64,000 bases of DNA from a bacterium MS4 (GCA_000752215.1 CCFG01000011.1:255109-319108); one strand, 5' to 3'. Positions 19,022 to 26,983 are shown, counted from the stretch's first letter. The notes: generated from the sequence alone by a model not told the origin. Translations and numbers: made by a program.

Positions 19022-19050
19022 TTGACAACTGGCACAATATATAGTATTAT
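19022..19050 (+). promoter_or_regulatory. Strong sigma-A promoter of the tRNA cluster
   Basis: Perfect TTGACA (19022-19027), 17-base spacer, TATTAT (19045-19050), 35 bases before tRNA-Val. Confidence 0.9.
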
Positions 19051-19085
19051 ATAACACGTCGCTGATGAATGCGGCACACGCGAAT

Positions 19086-19162
19086 GGGAGCATAGCTCAG
19101 CTGGTTAGAGCACCTGCCTTACAAGCAGGGGGTCATAGGTTCGAGTCCTATTGTTCCCACCA
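19086..19162 (+). tRNA. tRNA-Val (anticodon TAC)
   Basis: The acceptor GGGAGCA pairs with TGTTCCC. The anticodon loop is CTTACAA between CCTGC and GCAGG. The 3' CCA is encoded. First in a five-tRNA operon. Confidence 0.95.
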
Positions 19163-19171
19163 CTTCAAGTT

Positions 19172-19248
19172 GGCTCGGTAGTTCAGCTGGTTAGAACGCT
19201 AGCCTGTCACGCTAGAGGTCGTCGGTTCGATCCCGATCCGAGTCGCCA
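19172..19248 (+). tRNA. tRNA-Asp (anticodon GTC)
   Basis: The acceptor GGCTCGG pairs with CCGAGTC (one G-U). The anticodon loop is CTGTCAC between CTAGC and GCTAG. CCA is encoded. Confidence 0.95.
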
Positions 19249-19251
19249 TTT

Positions 19252-19327
19252 GCCTCTGTAGCTCAGTTGGTAGAGCAGGGGACTGAAAATCCCCGTGTCG
19301 GTGGTTCGATTCCGCCCGGAGGCACCA
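19252..19327 (+). tRNA. tRNA-Phe (anticodon GAA)
   Basis: The acceptor GCCTCTG pairs with CGGAGGC. The anticodon loop is CTGAAAA between GGGGA and TCCCC. CCA is encoded. Confidence 0.95.
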
Positions 19328-19332
19328 AGCAT

Positions 19333-19408
19333 GCGAATGTAGCTCATCTGGTAGAGCGCCACCTTGCCAAGGTGGAGGTAGCGAGTTCGAGCCTCGTCGT
19401 TCGCTCCA
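19333..19408 (+). tRNA. tRNA-Gly (anticodon GCC)
   Basis: The acceptor GCGAATG pairs with CGTTCGC. The anticodon loop is TTGCCAA between CCACC and GGTGG. CCA is encoded. Confidence 0.95.
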
Positions 19409-19413
19409 TTTTT

Positions 19414-19488
19414 GGCGTCATAGCCAAGTGGTAAGGCATGGGTCTGCAAAACCCTGATTCCCCAGTTCAAATCTGGGTGACGCCTCCA
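19414..19488 (+). tRNA. tRNA-Cys (anticodon GCA)
   Basis: The acceptor GGCGTCA pairs with TGACGCC. The anticodon loop is CTGCAAA. CCA is encoded. Last tRNA before the terminator at 19501. Confidence 0.95.
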
Positions 19489-19500
19489 AACAAAGGAAAA

Positions 19501-19537
19501 AGTCCGTAAAACAAGTTTTTGTTTTACGGACTTTTTT
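19501..19537 (+). terminator. Rho-independent terminator of the tRNA operon
   Basis: Perfect 12-base stem AGTCCGTAAAAC / GTTTTACGGACT with an eight-base loop, followed by six T residues. Confidence 0.92.
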
Positions 19538-19546
19538 AATATCGAT

Positions 19547-19579
19547 ATCACCCCACGCATATAGATTGCATGGGGTGAT
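19547..19579 (+). promoter_or_regulatory. Inverted repeat covering the cwlD ribosome binding site
   Basis: ATCACCCCA (19547-19555) is the exact reverse complement of TGGGGTGAT (19571-19579). The right arm is the likely Shine-Dalgarno of cwlD (GGGGTGAT), so a transcript starting upstream could hide its own ribosome binding site. Confidence 0.55.
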
Positions 19580-19583
19580 TGCA

Positions 19584-20312
19584 TTGAATGAGAAAGAAGC
19601 CAAAACATATTTTATACCGATAGCCGTCCTGGTTTTATGCTGTCTTGCTTTTTTGCTGCTGTCCTACATCTCCTACAATAAAATCGATAAAATGGCTTTG
19701 GCATTAGCGGAAAAACGTAATCCCGTCATTGTGCTCGACCCGGGCCACGGTGGGGAAGACGGGGGAGCTACGGGAAAAAACTCCGCGCTTGAAAAGGATA
19801 TTAACCTGGCAATTGCCCTGCAGCTGGAAAAACTTTTGAAAAGCTCCGGGATGCGTGTCGTAATGACAAGGACCGCGGATGCTTCCATTTGTGACGATCA
19901 CCTTGACACCGTGCGGGAACGAAAGGTCAGCGACCTCCATAACCGCTTGAAAATCATTGAGGAGCAGGGCGACTGCATCTTTATCAGCATTCATCAAAAC
20001 CACTTCACGGAAAGCCGCTACAGCGGAGCGCAGATCTTCTACTCAAAAAATACCGACGGCAGTAAAATCCTGGCCGAAAATATCAAAAGCCGGATTGTAG
20101 AGCTGATTCAGCCGGAAAACAAGCGGGAGACAAAGCCCGCCACCAGTTCCATTTATCTGCTGTGGAACACGAAAGTTACCGCTGTGCTGGTCGAGTGCGG
20201 TTTCCTTTCCAATGATTCCGAGGCTGCAAAACTGAATGACAAAACCTATCAGCAGCAAATGGCGTTTTGTGTCTACAGCGGACTGCTGGATTACCTTCAT
20301 TCTGTGGAGTAG
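19584..20312 (+). CDS. cwlD: N-acetylmuramoyl-L-alanine amidase CwlD
   Basis: A 242-residue Amidase_3 enzyme. An N-terminal membrane segment (residues ~9-31) anchors it outside the membrane. Zinc ligands are His55 (DPGHGGEDGG), Glu70 (LEKDINLA) and the His in SIHQNHF; the catalytic Glu is in LVECGFLSN. CwlD makes muramic-delta-lactam in spore cortex with PdaA, needed for germination. I chose the TTG at 19584, four bases after GGGGTGAT; a GTG at 19575 and TTG at 19566 are alternatives. In Bacillus cwlD is made in both the mother cell and the forespore. Confidence 0.88.
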   Translation: MNEKEAKTYFIPIAVLVLCCLAFLLLSYISYNKIDKMALALAEKRNPVIVLDPGHGGEDGGATGKNSALEKDINLAIALQLEKLLKSSGMRVVMTRTADASICDDHLDTVRERKVSDLHNRLKIIEEQGDCIFISIHQNHFTESRYSGAQIFYSKNTDGSKILAENIKSRIVELIQPENKRETKPATSSIYLLWNTKVTAVLVECGFLSNDSEAAKLNDKTYQQQMAFCVYSGLLDYLHSVE

Positions 20313-20316
20313 TGAC

Positions 20317-20345
20317 TTGTATTCGTCCAAATGTTGGGCTATAAT
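20317..20345 (+). promoter_or_regulatory. Sigma-A promoter of radA
   Basis: TTGTAT (20317-20322), 17-base spacer, TATAAT (20340-20345), starting five bases after the cwlD stop. Confidence 0.75.
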
Positions 20346-20377
20346 TTAAAAAACAGAGGAAATAAGAGGAACAAGAA

Positions 20378-21748
20378 ATGGCTTCCAAATCAAAAAGTAT
20401 TTATATCTGCTCCGAGTGCGGATTTGAATCTGCAAAATGGTTCGGAAAATGTCCCGGCTGCGGGCAGTGGAACACGATGACAGAAGAAATCAGAGAACCG
20501 GCCGTCCAAAAGAATTCGGTGGGTGCGGCGCGTAAAAACACAGTCCCCGTTTCCATCAATGAAATCAGCACCTCAGAGGAAGCCCGCTATCATACCGGTT
20601 TAACGGAGCTGGACAGAGTGCTTGGCGGCGGGATTGTAAAAGGCTCCCTGATCCTGATCAGCGGAGAGCCGGGAATCGGCAAATCGACGATCCTTCTGCA
20701 GATATGCGAATATCTCGGGCAATCCCTGAAGATCCTATATGTATCGGGAGAAGAATCAAACCGTCAAATAAAGCTCCGTGCGGCCCGTCTGGGCGTTCAA
20801 AGCGACAATCTCTATATCCTGACCGAAACAGACATTCAATGCGTTATAGAGCAAATGAGAGCCCAAAAACCCGATCTGGTGATGATTGATTCCATCCAGA
20901 CGATGAATAATACCGATTTGAATTCGTCACCCGGCAGCGTCACACAGGTGAGGGAATGCACCAACGCCGTGATGCACACCGCAAAAGCGCTGGAGATCCC
21001 AACCATTCTTGTCGGCCATGTCAATAAGGACGGGGCCATCGCGGGACCGAAGGTGCTGGAGCATATCGTGGACGCAGTGCTTTATTTTGAGGGAGACCGC
21101 CAAATGTCCTACCGCATTCTGCGGGCCGCAAAGAACCGGTACGGTTCCACCAATGAGATCGGCGTGTTTGACATGGGCGACAACGGGCTTCATCAGGTGG
21201 ACAACCCTTCGCTCGCTCTGCTTGACGGAAGGCCGAAAAATGTATCGGGGACCTGCGTCACCTGCGTAATAGAAGGTTCCCGCCCGATTCTGGCGGAAAT
21301 ACAGGGACTTGCAACGACGACCGGCTTTGGAAATCCCAGAAGGATGTCGACCGGTTTTGATTACAACCGAATGTCTCTGCTGCTTGCCGTGCTTGAAAAA
21401 CGGGCGGGATACTATTTTTCCAATCTTGACGCTTATGTCAATGTTGTAGGAGGACTAAGGCTGGACGAGCCCGCGGCCGACCTTGCGGTAGCCATGTCGC
21501 TCGTGTCCAGTCTGAAGGATATCCCCGTCAGCGACGACGCCATTGTATTCGGCGAGATCGGCCTTGCCGGGGAAATACGCGCCGTTACCCATGTCGACGC
21601 CAGAATCAGCGAGGCTGCCCGGCTGGGCTTTACAAAATGCATTCTGCCCTTTCACAGCCTGAAGCAGGTCAACGTCAAAGGAAACGGTATTCAACTGATC
21701 GGTGTCAAAGGCGTGAGGGAGGCGTTTGAGGCTTTATCTGGTTGCTGA
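20378..21748 (+). CDS. radA: DNA repair protein RadA
   Basis: A 456-residue RecA-like helicase that helps branch migration. The N-terminal zinc finger is CSECG...CPGCG (residues ~10-30). Walker A is GEPGIGKST (~residue 96). The RadA signature KNRYGSTNEIG is present. The C-terminal Lon-like domain covers about residues 290-450. ATG at 20378 after AGAGGA. Its last 44 bases overlap a small gene on the opposite strand (21705-21884). Confidence 0.96.
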   Translation: MASKSKSIYICSECGFESAKWFGKCPGCGQWNTMTEEIREPAVQKNSVGAARKNTVPVSINEISTSEEARYHTGLTELDRVLGGGIVKGSLILISGEPGIGKSTILLQICEYLGQSLKILYVSGEESNRQIKLRAARLGVQSDNLYILTETDIQCVIEQMRAQKPDLVMIDSIQTMNNTDLNSSPGSVTQVRECTNAVMHTAKALEIPTILVGHVNKDGAIAGPKVLEHIVDAVLYFEGDRQMSYRILRAAKNRYGSTNEIGVFDMGDNGLHQVDNPSLALLDGRPKNVSGTCVTCVIEGSRPILAEIQGLATTTGFGNPRRMSTGFDYNRMSLLLAVLEKRAGYYFSNLDAYVNVVGGLRLDEPAADLAVAMSLVSSLKDIPVSDDAIVFGEIGLAGEIRAVTHVDARISEAARLGFTKCILPFHSLKQVNVKGNGIQLIGVKGVREAFEALSGC

Positions 21749-21884
21749 CAGGAGCCCGGGGAGTGACCTTGATGCAGTGCACACAGCCGTCTCCGGTATA
21801 ATTGGTAATTGCGGAGGGCATTTCCAGACTGCAGTAGCCGTCATGCTGATAAATACAGTCTTCATCACATTGAATGATGCTCAT
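21705..21884 (-). CDS. Small Cys-rich protein, 59 residues (DUF1540-like)
   Basis: A small gene missed by length filters. The ATG at 21884 is preceded on the - strand by GAGGTGA, six bases away. The product starts MSIIQCDEDCIYQHDGYCSLE and continues with TNYTGDGCVHCIK, so Cys are at 6, 10, 18, 34 and 37. This C-x3-C-x7-C...C spacing and the CxYQxDGYC pattern match small clostridial proteins of the DUF1540 kind, some misnamed hydroxymyristoyl-ACP dehydratase. A metal-binding role is inferred from the cysteines. The last ~20 residues, which overlap radA, look unconserved. The function is unknown. Confidence 0.75.
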   Translation of the reverse strand: MSIIQCDEDCIYQHDGYCSLEMPSAITNYTGDGCVHCIKVTPRAPVSNQIKPQTPPSRL

Positions 21885-22004
21885 TTATGTTCACCTCAAT
21901 TATATTTTGGGGGATAAGCGTGAAAATTATTCATTGCTTTACTTAAAATTGAACTAATATTTTCCCTCTTCCATCACAGAATAAACAGGAATGGGGGAAT
22001 GAGA

Positions 22005-22985
22005 ATGAAGAAGTATGTAATGCTATTATCCTTTACAGTTATGATGGTCGTGGGAATTTTCACATGGGGTGTTTTTTCGCGAAATTCCGTCGTTCCTGTC
22101 AGTATTGTAAAGGTAAACCCGGTTACAGTCGAAAATTCTGTGACGTGCAGCGGCAGGGTAGAGCGGGTTTCGATGCACAACGTCTACTCGCCGTCTGCGG
22201 CTTTTGTCAGCCAGGTTTATGTCCGGCTGGGGGACAAGGTCACTCAGGGACAGCGCTTAATGGACATCCAGGTACCTTCCTCCGCTTCCGATTCTTCCAG
22301 TTCTTCCGATTCCGAATTGGGCGGAACGTACGAAAGCCTTCTCAATCAATACAGCGGACAAAGTCAGATTACGACTAGGACGATTACTTCTCCGTACGAG
22401 GGAAAAATCACGTCGCTATCGGTTGCTAATCAGGGCTATGTCCAGGCCGGTACCCCGGTTGCGGTCATATCGGACAGCTCCGATATGCTTCAGGTAAGGC
22501 TTTCGGTCAATGAATCGCAGATTTCCGACATAAAGAAGGGGCAAAAGGCGATTATTACCGGCGTAGGATTTAAAAACACGGCGTATACCGGCACTGTCAA
22601 AAGCATTTCCGCCGAAGCGAAACAGATGGTTTCCACAACCGGGCAGGAAACGGTGGTAGAGGTAATCGTTAGCGTCGAAAAACCGGGGAGCGATATCAAG
22701 CCCGGTTATACCGCGAAGGCGAAAATTATTACATCCGAAAACCCCGATGTGCTTATTGCGCCCTACAACGCCGTCAGAGCCGATAAAAACGGAAATGAGT
22801 ATGTGTTTAAGTTAAAAGAAAAGAAAGCCGTCAAAACCCCTGTGGTGACCAACAGGGAATTTGACGACGGTTTTGAAATAACCAGCGGCCTGTCCGAAAA
22901 CGATGAAGTCATCGCCAATCCGGATTCCGTGTCAAACGGGGCTCACGTCATTCCCAAAGAAAGTTCGGTGAGCTCCGATGATTGA
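22005..22985 (+). CDS. Export adaptor, HlyD/MacA-like membrane fusion protein
   Basis: A 326-residue adaptor with one N-terminal membrane segment (residues ~4-20). The two half-lipoyl/barrel-sandwich parts (VYSPSAAFVSQVYVRLGDKV and ITSPYEGKITSLSV) are separated by only ~45 residues rich in Ser, so the coiled-coil hairpin is almost absent. Beta-barrel and membrane-proximal domains follow, to about residue 310. The start is the ATG at 22005, six bases after GGGGGA; the ATG at 21999 is too close to it. It overlaps the permease gene by eight bases. Such adaptors work with a MacB-like ABC transporter; the ATPase is not here. Confidence 0.85.
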   Translation: MKKYVMLLSFTVMMVVGIFTWGVFSRNSVVPVSIVKVNPVTVENSVTCSGRVERVSMHNVYSPSAAFVSQVYVRLGDKVTQGQRLMDIQVPSSASDSSSSSDSELGGTYESLLNQYSGQSQITTRTITSPYEGKITSLSVANQGYVQAGTPVAVISDSSDMLQVRLSVNESQISDIKKGQKAIITGVGFKNTAYTGTVKSISAEAKQMVSTTGQETVVEVIVSVEKPGSDIKPGYTAKAKIITSENPDVLIAPYNAVRADKNGNEYVFKLKEKKAVKTPVVTNREFDDGFEITSGLSENDEVIANPDSVSNGAHVIPKESSVSSDD

Positions 22986-24168
22986 CTATGTGAAATCTGC
23001 GTTTCAGAATTTGGGCAGAAAACGGGTCAGGACAGTGCTTACCATACTGGGAATCGCGATCGGTGTGGCCTCTGTCGTAATCATCGGCAATATCAGCCAG
23101 TGCGGAACCAACGCGCTCAGCAACGAGCTGGAAAGCCTCGGCCTGAGCGGTCTTACCATTTCCTCTTCGTCGGATACCACCGCCCCGGTTTCTCTCAATG
23201 AAGATGACCTGAGTATCATCAAGCGGTGTGAAGAGGTGGAACAGGCAGCCCCCGTGATGGTGGAAAGCACGGATATCTCGGCCAGAAAATTGAGTTCCAA
23301 AGCTCTGGTGTGGGGGATAGACACCAATGCAAGCCAGATTATTTCCATTAATCTGCTGTACGGTCGGCTGTTCAATTCCGAAGATATCAGCACGGGATCA
23401 AACGTATGTTTGGTAGATGAAGCTTTTTCAAAAAGCACTTATATGAGAAGCAATATCATCGGGAAAACAGTGTCCATTATGAGCGGCGGAGTCGAAGAAA
23501 ATTATAAGGTGATCGGGATTATTAAAACCGGCAGCGGCCTTTTGCAGAACATTATCGGAAATTATATCCCCACATTCGTCTATGTTCCTTACACCACGAT
23601 TCAGGCCACATCCGGAAGAAACGATTTCGACCAGATTGTGGTCAAAGTGAAATCTGGCGGCAATGTAGAGAGCATCGGAAAAACAATCGTAGACACGCTC
23701 AACCGCGATAACGGAACGGCGGACGCGTTTGTATCCAATAATCTTGCTAAGCAAAAGGATAGCCTTACCAATATGCTGGGAATTATTACTCTGATTCTTT
23801 CCGCGGTAGGCTCCGTTTCTTTATTGGTGGCAAGCCTGAGCATCATGACCGTCATGCTGGTTTCGGTCAACGAACGGACGCGGGAAATTGGAATCAAGAA
23901 AGCGATTGGGGCAAAGCAAAGCTCCATCATGCTGGAATTTATGTTCGAGGCTGTTCTGATATCCCTGATCGGCTGCGTCTGCGGTATCGCGGCCGGATAT
24001 ATCATTTCCTTCGCCGGCGCCGAATATTTTGGCGTAGAGCTGAGTACAAGAGCGGATATCATGATGATCGCGGTAGAATTCTCCCTTGCATCCGGCACTG
24101 TTTTCGGGGTTTATCCGGCATATAAAGCGTCAAGGCTGAAGCCCGTCGACGCGCTCAGACAGGAGTAA
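22978..24168 (+). CDS. MacB/FtsX-type ABC transporter permease
   Basis: A 396-residue permease. It has an N-terminal membrane helix (TVLTILGIAIGVASVVIIG), a large extracellular MacB_PCD domain (residues ~45-250), then three C-terminal FtsX-domain helices with NERTREIGIKKAIGA. The mechanotransmission class usually exports peptides, lipoproteins or drugs. Coupled to the adaptor by overlap. No ATP-binding subunit is encoded next to it; the expected ATPase gene between adaptor and permease is missing. Confidence 0.88.
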   Translation: MIDYVKSAFQNLGRKRVRTVLTILGIAIGVASVVIIGNISQCGTNALSNELESLGLSGLTISSSSDTTAPVSLNEDDLSIIKRCEEVEQAAPVMVESTDISARKLSSKALVWGIDTNASQIISINLLYGRLFNSEDISTGSNVCLVDEAFSKSTYMRSNIIGKTVSIMSGGVEENYKVIGIIKTGSGLLQNIIGNYIPTFVYVPYTTIQATSGRNDFDQIVVKVKSGGNVESIGKTIVDTLNRDNGTADAFVSNNLAKQKDSLTNMLGIITLILSAVGSVSLLVASLSIMTVMLVSVNERTREIGIKKAIGAKQSSIMLEFMFEAVLISLIGCVCGIAAGYIISFAGAEYFGVELSTRADIMMIAVEFSLASGTVFGVYPAYKASRLKPVDALRQE

Positions 24169-24172
24169 AAAT

Positions 24173-24955
24173 ATGGGTTTTATCCAAACTCCGAACCTTC
24201 CGGAGTCGGACGTGGCCGCTGCGGCCGTGTCCGGTACATATCAAGCAGTTACGGACGCGCTCAGAGCGCGGAATATAGAGGTTCTTCCGGTAAAACCGTG
24301 TAAGGCTTTGAGCAGGCCGATATGCTGCCACGCCGATATGGTGCTGCACCACCTGGGCGGCAATCGAATCGTTGCGGCAAATGGGGAAGAGGACTTAAAA
24401 ATAAGACTGGAACAATTGGGGTTCGAGGTATCCTATTCGAACAAATGTATTTCCAATTCTTATCCGCAGGATGTTATTTTAAATTGCGCTCGTGTCGGAA
24501 ACCGGTTATTAGCCAACTGGAAGGCCATGGACGGCACGATTGATCAGTACTGCAGAGCGAACCGGATAGAAATAACGGACGTAAGGCAAGGATACGCGAA
24601 ATGCTCCACGGTGATCGTCGATAGCTGGTCCGTGATTACGGCGGACCCGTCCATAGCGGAAGCGGCGGAAAGAATGAGGATGGATGTTCTGAAAATTGCG
24701 CCGGGCTATGTAAATTTAGAGGGATACGAATATGGGTTTCTTGGAGGCGCCTGCGGAATGATTGGGAAAGGAAAACTGGCTTTTACAGGCAGCATCCAAA
24801 ATCATCCTGATTATTCTGGTATGAAAAGCTTCTGCGATCAGAAAAAGGTGGAATTGATTTCTCTGACGAATGGTCCGCTGCTGGATATTGGGGGAATCCT
24901 TCCGTTAAAAACCGTATCGGAAAAGAAACCTTGGAAAGAAATAGAAAATCCTTGA
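24173..24955 (+). CDS. Conserved clostridial protein, DUF6873 / GME-fold-like
   Basis: A 260-residue soluble protein with no signal peptide. It contains HADMVLHHLGG (~residues 53-63), SNSYPQDVILNCARVGN, YAKCSTVIVD and GFLGGACGMIG. The repeating beta-beta-alpha pattern and the H-D and Cys positions recall the guanidino-modifying (amidinotransferase/deiminase) fold, which fits the DUF6873 family as I remember it. No enzyme activity is established. ATG at 24173 after AGGAGT, four bases after the permease stop, so it is probably in the same transcript. Confidence 0.6.
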   Translation: MGFIQTPNLPESDVAAAAVSGTYQAVTDALRARNIEVLPVKPCKALSRPICCHADMVLHHLGGNRIVAANGEEDLKIRLEQLGFEVSYSNKCISNSYPQDVILNCARVGNRLLANWKAMDGTIDQYCRANRIEITDVRQGYAKCSTVIVDSWSVITADPSIAEAAERMRMDVLKIAPGYVNLEGYEYGFLGGACGMIGKGKLAFTGSIQNHPDYSGMKSFCDQKKVELISLTNGPLLDIGGILPLKTVSEKKPWKEIENP

Positions 24956-24980
24956 CTGCCCCATAAAAAAACGATATAAT
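24952..24980 (+). promoter_or_regulatory. Strong sigma-A promoter of the first tyrosine recombinase
   Basis: TTGACT (24952-24957), 17-base spacer, TATAAT (24975-24980). The -10 overlaps the palindrome at 24977-25008. Confidence 0.85.
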
Positions 24981-25008
24981 TATACAAAATGAATATTTTG
25001 TATAATTA
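24977..25008. promoter_or_regulatory. 14-bp perfect palindrome, likely operator
   Basis: The left arm TAATTATACAAAAT and right arm ATTTTGTATAATTA are exact reverse complements around GAAT. The palindrome covers most of the -10 and the predicted start site of the recombinase promoter. This is the layout of a repressor operator; the regulator is unknown. Confidence 0.65.
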
Positions 25009-25048
25009 AGGGGATTGAAAAAGCCGAAGAAAGGATTTGAATTGGCTC

Positions 25049-26074
25049 ATGAAATCAGAAATAAAATCTGAATGGATGGCTGAAGCGCCGCCGGTCATCA
25101 AAGAATTTCTGGGATACGTCGGAACAATTAAAGGAAAATCTCCAAAAACCGTTGATGAATACTATCTTGACTTACGTACGTTTTTCAGGTATATTAAAAA
25201 ATCCCGGAACCTTGTACCGCCGGAAACCGATTTCGAGGAAATCAGTATTTCCGACATTGATCTTGATCTCATTAAAACCATTACTCTGACACATGTTTTT
25301 GAGTACATGAATTATCTGTCCACAGAGCGCCAGAACAAAGCTTCGACCCGATCCAGAAAGGTTTCCAGTTTACGGACTTTTTTTAAATATCTGACGAATA
25401 AGACCGGCAAACTGGCTGTAAACCCGGTTCAGGAGCTGGAAACGCCCAAGCAAAGGAAAGCTTTGCCGAAATATCTGACTTTGGAGCAAAGTCTGGAGCT
25501 TTTGTCCAAAGTGGACGGCCCTACCAAAGAACGGGACTACTGTATCCTGACATTGTTTTTAAACTGTGGCATGCGGTTGTCCGAACTGGTCGGCCTGAAT
25601 CTGAGCGATGTCCGCCACGGCACGTCGACGGTCAGGATCGTCGGCAAGGGCAACAAGGAACGGATCGTTTATCTGAACGACGCCTGCCTTGACGCGATCG
25701 ACCGATATGTCGCGGTGCGGCCCAACGATGCTCTGATAGACAAAAACGCGCTGTTCATCAGTAAGCAGAAGAAGCGCATCAGTCCGAAAACCGTACAGTA
25801 TCTCGTTAAAAAGTACCTTTCGGAAATTGAACTCGGCAACCTTTCCGTACATAAACTCCGACACACGGCGGCGACCCTGATGTATCAGCACGGACATGTC
25901 GATATCCGGGTCTTAAAAGATATTTTAGGCCATGAAAATTTGGGTACCACTGAAATTTATACTCATTTGTCTGACGAACAGATGGCCAACGCCGCAAAAG
26001 CAAATCCACTGTCGAAGGTAAAGCAGCGCAGTACCGTTGATTTCAAAAAGGCGATAAAAAAAGAACCGGAATGA
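25049..26074 (+). CDS. Tyrosine recombinase, XerC-like
   Basis: A 341-residue tyrosine recombinase. The N-terminal SAM-like core-binding domain covers residues ~15-120. The catalytic residues are visible: Arg in NCGMRLSEL, Lys in GKGNKERIV, HKLRH, the His in GHENL and the nucleophile Tyr in TTEIYTH. Start is uncertain: the ATG at 25049 is 13 bases after AAAGGA; a TTG at 25037 is too close to it. It is slightly longer than classical XerC. With the xerD gene converging on it, this may be the XerC partner for chromosome-dimer resolution. No mobile-element ends are seen. Confidence 0.85.
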   Translation: MKSEIKSEWMAEAPPVIKEFLGYVGTIKGKSPKTVDEYYLDLRTFFRYIKKSRNLVPPETDFEEISISDIDLDLIKTITLTHVFEYMNYLSTERQNKASTRSRKVSSLRTFFKYLTNKTGKLAVNPVQELETPKQRKALPKYLTLEQSLELLSKVDGPTKERDYCILTLFLNCGMRLSELVGLNLSDVRHGTSTVRIVGKGNKERIVYLNDACLDAIDRYVAVRPNDALIDKNALFISKQKKRISPKTVQYLVKKYLSEIELGNLSVHKLRHTAATLMYQHGHVDIRVLKDILGHENLGTTEIYTHLSDEQMANAAKANPLSKVKQRSTVDFKKAIKKEPE

Positions 26075-26085
26075 CCGGTTCTTTT
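26061..26085. terminator. Terminator between the two convergent recombinase genes
   Basis: Stem AAGAACCGG / CCGGTTCTT with a five-base loop, overlapping the stop codon of the + gene. T residues follow on the + strand, and AAAA precedes it, so it may work both ways. Confidence 0.8.
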
Positions 26086-26089
26086 GTAT

Positions 26090-26983
26090 TTAACCCAATT
26101 TTGCACGCGGATGGCAGTTGTTATACACTTTTTTAAAATGATCGTTCAATAAGTGTACGTAAACCTGTGTGGAGGAAATATCCGCGTGGCCTAGCATCAT
26201 CTGTATGTCCTTCAGCTCCGCGCCGTTTTCCAGCAGATGCAAAGCAAAGGAATGGCGAAGCGTATGAGGAGTAATTTCCTTGACGATTCCCGCCTTTTCC
26301 GCATATCCTTTTACGATTTTCCAGAAACCCTGACGGGTAAGCCTGCGGCCGTTCAGATTCGTAAAGAGTGCCTGTCCCCCATCCGGCGTGATAATCAGGC
26401 TCCTGACTCTGATAATATATTCCGATATGGCATTTACCGCCGTGGGATAAACCGGAATCAGCCGCTCGCTTTTGTCATTTTTGCAGCTCAGCATTCCCGT
26501 GTGGATATTGATATCCTGAATATTTAAATCAACCAGCTCCGAAGCCCTGATTCCGGTTGCGTACAGAAGCTCCAGCATTGCTTTGTCGCGGCAGCCCTTT
26601 GATTCCTGGGTATCCGGCTGGGACAGCAAAAGCTCAATTTCCTTGCCGGTCAGGATCTGAGGGAGCTTTTTTACCGTCTTTTCCAGTTTAACGGCCTTTG
26701 CGGGATTGCTGTCCGTCTGACCGGTAATAATCAGATACTGATAAAAGCACCGGATGGAAGCGACATTTCTCGTAATTGTAGCGTTTGACTTTTTTAATTC
26801 TGTCAGATTTGCAACATATGTATTGATAAAGTCGGAATCCGCCTGAGCCGGATCGCCCAGCCCGTTCTCATCCAGAAATGATAAGAAATGCCCGACGTCG
26901 CGAATGTACGAATCCAGTGTGTTTGCAGACACAGCCTTTTTATTGACCAGATAATTGCTGAAATCCGAACAGTAGTCCTTCAT
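26090..26983 (-). CDS. xerD: Site-specific tyrosine recombinase XerD
   Basis: A 297-residue recombinase of typical XerD length. The catalytic set is Arg in ATGIRASEL, HTLRHSFA, the HADISS His and nucleophile Tyr in STQVYVH. The core-binding domain is at residues ~1-85. ATG at 26983 with AGGGGAT on the - strand. It lies 21 bases behind spoIIM, the gene order known in Bacillus, which supports the xerD call over xerC. It acts at dif with XerC to resolve chromosome dimers. Confidence 0.9.
   Translation of the reverse strand: MKDYCSDFSNYLVNKKAVSANTLDSYIRDVGHFLSFLDENGLGDPAQADSDFINTYVANLTELKKSNATITRNVASIRCFYQYLIITGQTDSNPAKAVKLEKTVKKLPQILTGKEIELLLSQPDTQESKGCRDKAMLELLYATGIRASELVDLNIQDINIHTGMLSCKNDKSERLIPVYPTAVNAISEYIIRVRSLIITPDGGQALFTNLNGRRLTRQGFWKIVKGYAEKAGIVKEITPHTLRHSFALHLLENGAELKDIQMMLGHADISSTQVYVHLLNDHFKKVYNNCHPRAKLG

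Noticed and set aside
19207-19608. 133-codon - strand frame across the tRNA genes, translating to GSGSNRRPLA-type sequence
   Set aside because: This is the well-known false protein produced by translating antisense tRNA clusters.
25049-26983. The two recombinases as an integron or mobile-element boundary
   Set aside because: No attachment-site repeats, tRNA target, cargo genes or composition change are seen; the - gene is in the conserved spoIIM-xerD context.
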